From JALOLG01 sp963776935 (GTDB lineage Bacteria; Actinomycetota; Acidimicrobiia; Acidimicrobiales; Ilumatobacteraceae), in contig CAVZOP010000006.1 of the NCBI GenBank assembly GCA_963776935.1, positions 62,001 through 126,000 on the forward strand: a stretch of 64,000 nucleotides of DNA, written 5' to 3'. The notes under the pieces were generated by a model. That model had not been told where the DNA came from, ran no database searches, and saw only the letters and a list, made by a program, of their open reading frames with translations. This document shows positions 48,635 through 56,920 of the stretch, piece by piece. The translations under genes and the position numbers were made by a program. Position 1 is the first letter of the stretch; every line of letters starts with the position of its first letter.

Positions 48635-49334
48635 GTGGCAACCCGCGACATGGACCCCCGCGATCTTGCTCGATGGAGCGAGACGCTGGCCGCGATCGCA
48701 CGAACCGGTCTCGGGTTCACGCAGAACCTCTACGAGAAGGAGCGCTTCGAGGAGGTGCTCCACGTCGCGGCCGACATCAAGGCGGCCGCGATCGAGCTCG
48801 AGGACGACGCCGCGTTCGAGCGCGAGACCGATCATTTCGTGCAGGAATGGCTCGAGAGCATCGGCGAAGGCGTGCCCGGCTACGTGACGCCCAAGGTCGC
48901 GATCGGCGCCATCGTCGGCAACGAACGCGGCGAGCTGCTCCTCGTCCAGCGCGCCGACTCGGGGATCTGGCTGTACCCGACCGGGTGGGCCGACGTCGGC
49001 TACTCGCCGGCCGAGGTCGCGGTGAAAGAGGTGGCCGAGGAGACCGGGATCCTGTGCGAACCGCAACGGGTGCTGTCGGTGATCGACGGCCAGCGGATGG
49101 GGTTCTCGCGCTTCGGGATGTACATGCTCGTGTTCCACTGCACGGCGATCGGTGGTGAGCTCGACGGCCACCCGCTCGAGACCGCCGACGTCGGCTGGTT
49201 CGGCCGCGATGCGCTCCCGGTCACGACCGCCGGCGCCCACTGGTGGGGTCCGATGGCGTTCGCCGCCATCGACGGCGAGGACTTCCCGACCCACTTCGAC
49301 GCCGGTGCGGGCGCCGATGTGGCGGGCCGGCTGA
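48635..49334 (+). CDS. NUDIX hydrolase with helical N-terminal domain
   Basis: About 232 residues. The N-terminal helical region (RDLARWSETLAAIARTGLGFTQNLYEKERFEEVLHVAADI) belongs to the NUDIX_N domain. The catalytic box reads GWADVGYSPAEVAVKEVAEETGI, matching GX5EX7REUXEEXGU except that K replaces the Arg before the EExG part. A frame break near 49,300 (one C surplus) restores the typical ending HFDAVRAPMWRAG. Members with this N-domain hydrolyse nucleotide-linked compounds such as ADP-ribose; substrate unknown. GTG 48635 is taken as start; ATG 48650 is possible. Confidence 0.85.
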
Positions 49335-49379
49335 TCACGTCGACGTCGTGCGTCGACGATTCTGGCGATCGACCGGACC

Positions 49380-50315
49380 TCAGCCCTCGTCGCGGTCGCG
49401 CAGGAACTGTTCGACCTCCTGCACCAACTCGCTCGGGTCTGACACGTCGAACGTGCCAGCCGGCGGATCGGCGTCGATGCCGAAGTGTTCGTCGACCGCG
49501 CTGTCGAGCTCGTCGACATCGTCGATGTCGATCGGATCGAGGTCGGGTTCGTCGAGCATCGACTCGAGGCGCGACACGTACGACGAGAGATCGTCGTCGT
49601 CGGCGACGAGCGAGGCAACCCGCGCGTCGTACTCGGCTGATTGGTCGGCCAGCACCGAGACCGGCGCGGGAGTGCCCATCATCGAACACGCCCGCTCGAC
49701 GAGTGCCATCGCCGCCTTCGGCGACGGCAGCTGCGCGGCGTAGCCCGGCACCGCGGCCCAGAGCGACGCGGCGGGAATGTCGGCTTGGGTGAACGCCGCC
49801 TGCAGCACTCCGACGATCCCCGTCGGGCCCTCGTAGCGGGAGCGCTCGAGCTCGTAGCGTTCCATCAAGGCGTTGTCGGTGGCGGTGCCGATCAGGTGCA
49901 CCGGCCGGCTGTGCGGCACGTCGGCGAGCAGCGCGCCGAGCGTGATCGCCATCGGTGCCCCGAGGTGCGCGGCGAGCCCGGTGATCTGCTCGCAGAAGGA
50001 TCGCCAGCGGAGCGCCGGCTCGGGCCCGAGGACGAGGATCACGTCGGTACCTGGCAGCGACGCCGACCACACCCCGACGGTCGGCCACACGATCTCGCGT
50101 TGGCGCTGCGCGGTCAGTCGCACATGCGGGCGCACCGTCGCGAAATCGGTGTACGGATCGGGATCGATCTCGGCGAGGGCTGTCGCCGCGCTCGACTCGA
50201 CGAGGGTGCGCAACGCCGTCGATGCAGCATCACCGGCGTCGTTCCACCCCGTGAAGGCGGCCACCACAACCGGGTTCGTGAGCGTCGGTTCGGCCAGCCA
50301 ACGGATGTGCTCCAT
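49380..50315 (-). CDS. PAC2-family protein (proteasome-assembly-chaperone-like)
   Basis: A 311-residue protein: VVVAAFTGWNDAGDAASTALRTLV at the start, DPDPYTDFATVRPHVRL, IVWPTVGVWSASLPGTDVILVLGPEPALRWRSFCEQITGLAAHLGAPMAITLGALLADVPHSRPVHLIGTAT and GPTGIVGVLQAAFTQADIPAASLWAAVPGYAAQLPSPKAAMALVERAC. The PAC2 (DUF75) family is universal in proteasome-bearing actinobacteria. The C-terminal 60 residues are acidic and disordered (DLDPIDIDDVDELDS). Start ATG 50315; intact frame. Confidence 0.9.
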   Translation of the reverse strand: MEHIRWLAEPTLTNPVVVAAFTGWNDAGDAASTALRTLVESSAATALAEIDPDPYTDFATVRPHVRLTAQRQREIVWPTVGVWSASLPGTDVILVLGPEPALRWRSFCEQITGLAAHLGAPMAITLGALLADVPHSRPVHLIGTATDNALMERYELERSRYEGPTGIVGVLQAAFTQADIPAASLWAAVPGYAAQLPSPKAAMALVERACSMMGTPAPVSVLADQSAEYDARVASLVADDDDLSSYVSRLESMLDEPDLDPIDIDDVDELDSAVDEHFGIDADPPAGTFDVSDPSELVQEVEQFLRDRDEG

Positions 50316-50388
50316 GTCACCGTCAACCCTACCGGTGCGCCGTCTGCCGTGTCGTCCGCCGGGTGCGTGCGGCGTCGCCGCTCGCGTG

Positions 50389-51476
50389 TCAGAGCTGGGG
50401 TTCGACGACGTAGTGGGCGCCACCACCGAGGGCCAGCACGTCGTCGATCCAGCTCGTGCCGTAGACCGCGCCCGCCTCCTGCGTCAGGTCGTTGGCGTCG
50501 GCGCCTTCGGGCGTCGTCTCGAGGGTCCAGGCCTGGCGTTTGTACGTCCAGTTCGAACGGTCGAGGTCGTGCGCTTGCCGCCACCACGAACGCGCCGCCT
50601 CACGACCCACGGTCCGCTCGAGGTGCTGGCCGAGCTCGAAGCACGCGGTCGCCCGCGCCTGGTCGGCGCCGCGCGGCTGCGATCGCGCGACCACCTCGTC
50701 GGGTGTGAGCGCGTACCGCGACTCGGCGCCGAGCTCCACCCAGTCGAGGATGGCCGCCCGGTACTCGGCCGAATGGTCGGGGATCGCCTTGACCTCGGTG
50801 AGCGTCGTCGCCAGCCGGGCCGGGATGTCGGTCGGGATCTCGATGTCGCGGAGTGGGCTCCGTTCGATCGAGGCCGACTCGGCGTTGCGCACGATCGTGC
50901 CGTCCTCGTCGATCCACGCCGCCATCGGGATGTTGATGAAGCCGAACAACTCGCCGGTCGCGTGGCGGGTGTCGATCAGGCTCGGGTGGGTCGGCGCGGC
51001 CGCGTCGATCCAGCGATACGTGTGCTCCGGGAACATGTCGAGCGCAACCGTCACGACGGTCAGGCCCCGCGGTTCGAGTTCAGCGTGCAACGCCTGCCAC
51101 CCGGGCAGGCTCGCGCGGCAGCCTCAATAACTGGCCCAGGCGACCAGCAGCACCTTGCGGCCGTGCAGCGACGACAGGCGGAACGGTGCGCCGTCGCGGT
51201 CGATCAGCGTGGGGTCGGGCTGCGATGGCGGTGCTGAGCACGCGTCCGGTGGTGGTGCCCGGGCCGAGCGCCCAGACGCCGGCGTCGGCATCGTGCACGA
51301 GTGGCATTCCGAGCCGCTCGGCCGCCAGCGCCACGTCGATCGTGCCGTCGTCGCGGGAGGCGCCGGGCGCCGGCACGCAGACCTCGCCGCGGCACAGGCC
51401 CTGCGGCTTCGGGGTCCATCCGGTCGATTCGGCGAAGGCGTCGATCGTGACTGCCGTCGAGATCGGTGATGATCAT
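50389..51476 (-). CDS. ResA/TlpA-like redoxin, probable selenoprotein (WAxxUGC motif)
   Basis: About 360 residues across two surplus bases. An N-terminal module (VTIDAFAESTGWTPKPQGLCRGEVCVP) has a conserved-looking Cys pair, followed by LAAERLGMPLVHDADAGVWALGPG. The thioredoxin fold begins LIDRDGAPFRLSSLHGRKVLLVAWASY, then an in-frame TGA (51124-51126), then GCRASLPGWQALHAELEPRGLTVVTVALD. In this family the site is WAxxCGC, so TGA stands where the first redox Cys belongs and would encode selenocysteine. A GC-rich hairpin follows at the right distance. The C-terminal part (LTTLTEVKAIPDHSAEYRAAIL, ARATACFELGQHLERTVG) is helical. ATG 51476 has GGGAGGA upstream and overlaps the small gene's stop. 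Confidence 0.8.
51092..51126 (-). promoter_or_regulatory. candidate bacterial SECIS element with its UGA codon
   Basis: On the minus strand the UGA is followed by 13 bases and then a perfect 7-bp stem GCCUGCC/GGCAGGC around a five-base loop CGGGU. The loop begins 20 bases after the UGA and has G in its second position. As I remember the bacterial SECIS model, the apical loop should be small, lie about 16-37 bases past the UGA and carry a G in its first two bases; all hold. Confidence 0.7.
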
Positions 51477-51626
51477 CCGCGTCCTCCCAGATCGTGGGGT
51501 CCGTTGGCGAGATAGCCGCCGGCGGCCCGAACCGCGGCTCCCCATGTTTCGAGGATCGAGCACAACTCGGCCGACGTCGTCGCCGAGCGCGTCGAGGGCC
51601 GGTTGCATCTGCTCGTCGGTCGCCAC
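51473..51626 (-). CDS. 50-residue protein coupled to the redoxin, one frame break
   Basis: GTG 51626 follows GGGAGG by eight bases and opens VATDEQMQPALDALGDDVG; removing one C near 51,570 continues ELCSILETWGAAVRAAGGYLANGPHDLGGRG. The stop TGA overlaps the redoxin ATG (ATGA), so the two are translated together. The protein has one Cys (ELCSIL) and an amphipathic helical pattern. I recognise no family. By position it may assist or be reduced by the redoxin; that is inference. Confidence 0.55.
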
Positions 51627-51645
51627 CTCGATCGCCTCCCGAGCC

Positions 51646-52371
51646 TCACGTCCGGACGTGGCTGAACCCCTCGCCGTCGATCAGCCCGCGGGAACGAAGG
51701 CGGTCCTCGGCGGCGTCGAAGTCGGCGTCGCTCCACGCTCTGGTCCGGGTGTACGTGCGCATCGCCAGCCCCCAGTAGAGCTCGGTGAGCAGGCCGATCT
51801 CGGTGGCGTCGAACCCGGCGGCACCCCACGCCATCGTGTGCGAGTCGCCGCGGTACTCGCGCAGTTGGTCGCCCATCCGCCACATCGCGGCGAGCGGCTC
51901 TTCGGGAACGCCGAGCGAACGGACGCCTGCGTACAGCGGTCGGCCCTCCGGTCGCAACGGTTCGACGGCGCGTCGCATCAGCTCGACGGCGCGGTCGAGG
52001 CCGGCCGGATCGTCGCCGAGGATCCGCCGCAGTTGGGCGACCGCGCCCTCGGTGCGCGCCTGGCAGATCGTCGGCGCGTCGGTGCGCCCCCACCCGATCT
52101 CGACGAGTGGCACGACCACAGCCGGGTTGAAGACGGCGAACGCCGCCGCGATCACGTCGCCGGCGACCTGCCCCATCACGCTGCCACGGCTCGTGAAGTA
52201 GGCCGGCCCATCGGGGAGGGCGACGCCTCCGGCGACCCCCGGGCTCGGATCGAACCCGAGCGCGACGTAGTTCGCGTGGCACTCGGGCGAGAAGTACACC
52301 TGTCCGATCACCGGCTCGAGCACGGAGCCGAGGCGCCGTGCGGTCTGCGAGAGTTCGGAAGTGGGCGGCAT
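51646..52371 (-). CDS. SCO6745-family protein
   Basis: A 241-residue protein, mostly helical: RRLGSVLEPVIGQVYFSPECHANYVALGFD, YFTSRGSVMGQVAGDVIAAAFAVFNPAVVVPLV, QARTEGAVAQLRRILG, DSHTMAWGAAGFDATEIGLLTELYWGLAMRTYTRTRAWS. This is the SCO6745 family of actinobacteria, whose sequences recall a winged-helix or SalK-type protein; function unknown. I start at ATG 52371, as upstream sequence is shadow of the divergent gene. It leads the small gene and redoxin on the same strand. Confidence 0.8.
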   Translation of the reverse strand: MPPTSELSQTARRLGSVLEPVIGQVYFSPECHANYVALGFDPSPGVAGGVALPDGPAYFTSRGSVMGQVAGDVIAAAFAVFNPAVVVPLVEIGWGRTDAPTICQARTEGAVAQLRRILGDDPAGLDRAVELMRRAVEPLRPEGRPLYAGVRSLGVPEEPLAAMWRMGDQLREYRGDSHTMAWGAAGFDATEIGLLTELYWGLAMRTYTRTRAWSDADFDAAEDRLRSRGLIDGEGFSHVRT

Positions 52372-52413
52372 GGGCCCCGACGCTAGGCACGTGCCCGGTA
52401 GCGTCAACGACTC

Positions 52414-52851
52414 GTGAGCGTCGAGATCCTTCGAGTCGAGACCGTGACCGACGAGCTGGTCGAGGCCTTCGCCCGGCTGATCCCGCAACTGTCGTCGTCG
52501 TCACCGCCGCCCACGGCCGACGAGCTGTCCGACGATCGTCGACGCTCCGGACTCCGTCCTGTTCGTGGCGCGGTTGGACGGGCGCATCGTCGGCAGCTCT
52601 GACGCTCGCGTTGTATCGCATCCCGACCGGGTTCAAGGCGTGGATCGAAGACGTCGTCGTCGACGACGAGGCACGTCGCAACGGGATCGGCGAGGCGCTC
52701 AGCCGGGCCGCCGTCGAGGAGGCCGGCCGGCGTGGCGCGAAGCATGTCAGCCTCACGAGTCGCGCCAGCCGCGGACGCGGCCAACCGGCTGTATCAGGCG
52801 ATCGGTTTCGAGCAGTACCAGACGAACGTCTACCGCTACACCTTCGAGTAG
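52414..52851 (+). CDS. GNAT-family N-acetyltransferase, three frame breaks
   Basis: Reading across frames: SVEILRVETVTDELVEAFARLIPQLS, TIVDAPDSVLFVARLDGRIVG, ALTLALYRIPTGFKAWIEDVVVDDEARRNGIGEALSRAAVEEA (acetyl-CoA loop RRNGIG), GAKHVSLTSRASR and DAANRLYQAIGFEQYQTNVYRYTFE. All motifs of a small GNAT are present in order over about 144 residues. Breaks near 52,530, 52,598 and 52,775 each need one base removed. Substrate unknown. Divergent from the SCO6745 gene. Confidence 0.85.
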
Positions 52852-52897
52852 TCGCTCGGGTCACTGCCGGCCGTCGACGTCAGTGTGCTCTCGATCG

Positions 52898-53492
52898 TCA
52901 TCCGCTCCACTCGCGCCACAGGTCCTCGGCCGCTTGTCGGACCTGCCAATCGCGATCGTCGAGGGCGCGTTCGATGGCGGTGCGGACGTCGTCGCCGTCG
53001 AACGGAGCGAGGGCGAGCACGGCGCGTCGCCGGACGGTCGGCTTGTCTTCGCACGCGGTGAGGATGGCAGGGAGTCCGCGCACGTCGCCGATCGCGCCGA
53101 GTGCGGCGGCGCACGATTCACGGACCAGCGGCTCGGTCGCGCGTGTCGTCAACTCGATCAGTCGACCGAGAACCGCGTCGCTCACGTCCTGACGCTCGCC
53201 GCACGACCATGCGGCCATCTCGACCACCGTGACGTCGTCGTCGGCGAGGAGCGGGAGCAGCTCGACCTCGGGACGCGAGGCCGCCAGTTCGGCCGCCCGC
53301 CGGCGGACGCTCGCGGCCGGGTCGATCGGTCGCCGTGGTCAGATCGGGCGCGGTCAGCCGTCCGAGCCGGTCGAGGGCGCCGAGTGCGGCGAGCCGCACC
53401 GCGGGGTCCGGGCTGGTCAGGCCGGCGGTGGCGGTGGCGGGATCGGACGAGTGCCCGGCGATGACGACGTCGCGGCGGCTCGGCCCGGTCAT
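52898..53492 (-). CDS. HEAT-repeat protein, one frame break
   Basis: About 197 residues of helical repeats: DPAVRLAALGALDRLGRL, LLPLLADDDVTVVEMAAWSCGE, VRESCAAALGAIGDVRGLPAILTACEDKPTVRRRAVLALAPFDGDDVRTAIERALDDRDWQVRQAAEDLW. Repeats of about 30 residues with DxxxxVRxxAAxAL are PBS-lyase/HEAT-like. Such proteins are scaffolds; no partner is evident. The frame changes near 53,330 with one surplus base. Confidence 0.8.
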
Positions 53493-53516
53493 CGCCGGCC
53501 CATCCCCATTGGACCG

Positions 53517-53853
53517 TCACCGCTTGAGAAGGCTCGTCAGCCGCACGACCGTCCAGGCCACGCCGAACGACAACGACGGTCGCCGCGATGGCACCCGTGA
53601 CGACGGCGAGCCCGCCGCTCGCAAGGGCCGCGAGGATCCGACGGATGGGTCCTGGGCGGCGGTAGAGGGGCGCCGGGTCGTGGTCGACGGCGATCGGCTG
53701 CCGTTCGCGCACCCACGGCGCGCGTGGTGGACGGCCCTTTGCTCTGGCAGGCTTACGCCACCCAGCGAGGACGAGGGCACCGACGGCGAGGCCGGCGATC
53801 CATGCTGCTTGGGCAGTGAGCCCGTCGACCGAGAGCGCGAGAGTGACCGACAC
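53517..53853 (-). CDS. two-span membrane protein of unknown function, one frame break
   Basis: VSVTLALSVDGLTAQAAWIAGLAVGALVLAGW is the first hydrophobic segment, then a basic/Pro-rich loop (KPARAKGRPPRAPWVRERQ, DPAPLYRRPGPIRRIL) and a second span (ALASGGLAVVTGAIAATVVV). After a surplus base near 53,565 the end is WTVVRLTSLLKR. No family recognised. It is divergent from the PDZ-protease gene and their proposed starts overlap by 11 bases, so one of them begins later. Confidence 0.5.
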
Positions 53854-55077
53854 GGAGGAACAAACGATAGCGGTGCCCGCCCCGATGGTTCCGCGCGCCC
53901 GCGTGCGGCTCCCGTCGTCACGACACCGCTGGTGGTCGATCCCCATGGTGGCCGTGGCGTTCGTCGCGTGCGCGGCCGTCGGCCTGGCGAGTCTGCTGCC
54001 GTCCGAGCTCGTCGCCGACGAGATGAACGAGCGGATCGACGAGGTCCAGCCGACGCCGTACGCGCGCGTGCCGTCGTCGGCCCAGCCGGTCGACGAGCGG
54101 ATCACGTTCGGCGAGCTCGAGGGTCTCGCCGAGCAGTACCCTCCGACGGGCAACTTCTACTTCGTGACCGTCACCGAACCGTCGCAGACGATCCTGTCGT
54201 GGCTCGTCGGTCGCGACGAGCCGGCGATCGAGTTCCTCACCGAGGAGGAGAAGTTCGGCTTCCAGACACCGCAGCAACGCCGCGTGTTCGGGCTCGAGTC
54301 GATGCGGACCTCCGAGCAGGTTGCGCAGTACGTGGCGTTGAAGGCCGTCGGGTACGACGTGACGATCGTGCCGGGCGATGTGCTGATCAGCGAGATGGTG
54401 TGCCTCGTCGCCAACGACGAGGGCACGGAATGCCTCGAGTCGAGCCCCTCCGACGAAGTGCTCGATCCCGGTGACCGGTTGCTCGAGGTCGACGGCGTGC
54501 CATTGAACAACGTGGACGATCTGTCGGCGGCGCTCGCCGACAAGGAACCCGGCGACACGGTGGAGATCAAGCTCGAGCGACCCGACGTCGGCGAGCTCAC
54601 CGTCACGGTCGAGCTGACGTCGGCCTCCGACGAACCGGACCGGACGATCGTGGGCTTCCTCCCGTTCGACACGCGAGCGGGTCGAGCTGCCGTTCGAGCT
54701 CGACATCGACACCGGCCGCATCGGCGGGCCGTCGGCCGGGCTGGCGTTCACGCTGACGCTGATCGACGAGTTGACGCCCGGCGAGCTCACCGGCGGCCAG
54801 AACATCGCCATCACGGGGACGATCGAGCTCGACGGCACGCGTCGGGGCGATCGGCGGTCTCCGCCAGAAGGCATCGGCGGTCGCCCAGGCCGGGGTCGAC
54901 GTGTTCCTCGTGCCTGCGGCACAAGGCGAGGACGACATCGAGAAAGCGCGAGAAGCCGGGGGCGACGGATTGCGCATCATCCCGGTCGCCACCGTCGACG
55001 AGGCACTGGCGGCGCTCGAGGAGCTGGGTGGTGCGCCGATCGACGCCGTTCCGATTGCCACCAACGAACAGCCCTGA
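53843..55077 (+). CDS. PDZ/Lon-type (S16) protease-like membrane protein, two frame breaks
   Basis: About 411 residues. One N-terminal membrane span (WWSIPMVAVAFVACAAVGLASLL), an extracellular region, a PDZ domain (DVLISEMVC, DEVLDPGDRLLEVDGVPLNNVDDLSAALADKEPGDTVEIKL) and a Lon-like S16 domain: ELDIDTGRIGGPSAGLAFTLTLIDELTPGELTGG with the catalytic Ser in GGPSAG, then AIGGLRQKASAVAQAGVDVFLVP with the partner Lys in RQKA. This is the YlbL/SdrC-like family of Gram-positive bacteria. Breaks near 54,680 and 54,840 each need one base removed. A GGAGGA at 53854-53859 makes a later start (GTG 53874 or an ATG after it) also likely. Confidence 0.9.
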
Positions 55078-55094
55078 GTGCCTACGCTGGGCCC

Positions 55095-56909
55095 ATGGCC
55101 GTCTCGATCTCGCGACCCGACCCGACGTCGCCCGCGTCCGTCGCCGAGGCGAAGTTCTCCACCGCCCGTCGGGGGTATGACCAGGACGAGGTGCGCGAGC
55201 TGTTGCGCAGCGTCGCCGCCGAGCTCCGACGCTCCAGGAGCGCGAGGTCGAGCTCGAGCGAGAGCTGCGCATCGCCCAGTCGCGCTCCGTCGACAGCACC
55301 GAAGGGCTCGACGACGAGACCGTCGCCCGCGTGCTCGGCGAGGAGACGCTGCACGTCCTGCAGACCGCCCGCGAGAGCGCATCGCAGATCAAGATCCGTG
55401 CCGAGGAGGGTGCCGCGCGCATCCTGCGCGAGGCCACCGAGGACGCCAACCGCATGCGCGAGCAGGCCGAGATCGACGCCTCGCGCAAGCGCACCGATGC
55501 CGCGGCCGACGCCGAGGGCGAGGTGTCACTCGCCAAGCAGCAGGGCCGCGAGATGGTCAACGAAGCACGCGCCTACCGCGAGCGGGTGTTGTCGGAGCTG
55601 ACCCGCCGGCGCGAGCTGGCCCGCCAGCAGATCGAGCAGCTGATCCTCGGGCGCGATCGACTGCTGCAGGTGTTCGAGCGGGCGCGCCTGGTCGCGGTCG
55701 ACGTGGTTGCGGAGCTCACGCCGCTCGGCGAGCCCGACGAGTACGTCGACCTCTCGCCGACCACCGGACCGGTGCCGATGATGGTGCCCGCCCGCTCGTT
55801 GACGGGTTCGGCCGACCGTGCGACGGCGGACGACCGACGACGACGGCGCCGCGGCCGACGACGGCGCCGACGCCGAGACCGACCGAGACCGACCGAGAAC
55901 GAGCCCGACGCCGAGGCTGACACCGCGACTGACGCGGAAACCGACCCGGCGACCGGCCGAGCGGCGGGGTCGAAGGCGAGCTGGATCCGCCCGACGATTC
56001 GCCGCCCGTCGAGACGTCGGACGCACGACGACCGACGCTTCCCGACGACGGTGGCGGCGCATCGTCGGCCAACGTGGTCGAGCTGTTCCCGGCAAGGCCG
56101 AACCGAAAGGCCGAGACCGAAGCCCATCCCGACACCGGCGCGTTGTTCGCCCGCCTGCGAGCGGGCTCGTCCGACAGCGCCGCCGGTGAGGCGGACGGCG
56201 AGACCGACGGCCGCCGCCGAAGTCGACGAGCGCCGCGGAGACGATCTTCGACCGGCGCGACGCGGCGCTCGTGCCGCTGATCGTCGCCGGTGCCCGCAAG
56301 CTCAAGCGCGTGCTCGCCGACGAGCAGAACGATGTGCTCGACGCGTTGCGCAAGGCGGTGGCGGTCACCGAGTTGTCGGCCATCCTTCCGCCGGACAGCA
56401 CGCACGCCGGCCGCTATGCCGATGCCATCGGCGACGAGCTCCTCGCGGCCGCGGTCGCCGGCGCCGGCACCACAGGCGCCGGCACGCCGAGCGCGCTGCG
56501 CAAGTCGGTCGGCAAGTCCTCCACCCTCGACCCGGTGCGTGTCGCGATCGCGGCTGATCTCGTGGGGCCGCTCCGCGACCGCCTCAGCCGCTGCGTCGCC
56601 GACGGTTCAGGCGACAACGAGGACATCACCAAGCGCGTCCGCGCCGTCTACCGCGAGTGGAAGACCCAGCACATCGACGACCAGCTCGACGATGTGTTCC
56701 GGCTCGCGTACGGGGCGGGTGCGCTCGCCGCGGCATCGGCGGGCACGCGGCTGTGCTGGATGGTCGATCCGCACGGTCCGCCGTGTCCTGACGCCGAGGA
56801 CAACGCGCTCGCCGGACCCGTCGAGGCCGGCGACGCGTACCCGACCGGGCACACACTGGCGCCTGCCCACGCCGGATGCCGCTGCCTGCTCGCCCCCGTG
56901 CCGAACTAG
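55095..56909 (+). CDS. DivIVA-like coiled-coil protein with acidic linker and C-terminal Cys module
   Basis: About 600 residues. The N-terminus (VAEAKFSTARRGYDQDEVRELLRSVAAEL) is a DivIVA-type lipid-binding domain; a long coiled coil follows (LQEREVELERELRIAQ, ILREATEDANRMREQAEIDASRKR, YRERVLSELTRRRELARQQIEQLI). A low-complexity acidic stretch of about 150 codons (55,830-56,240) changes frame more than once and cannot be read with certainty. The C-terminal 210 residues are helical and end CWMVDPHGPPCPDAEDNALAGPV...AHAGCRCLLAPVPN, a Cys/His module like that closing phage Mu F-type (MuF) proteins. It likely acts in polar growth or division. One break near 55,228 needs a base added. Confidence 0.75.
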
Positions 56910-56920
56910 CCTCGCCGCCG

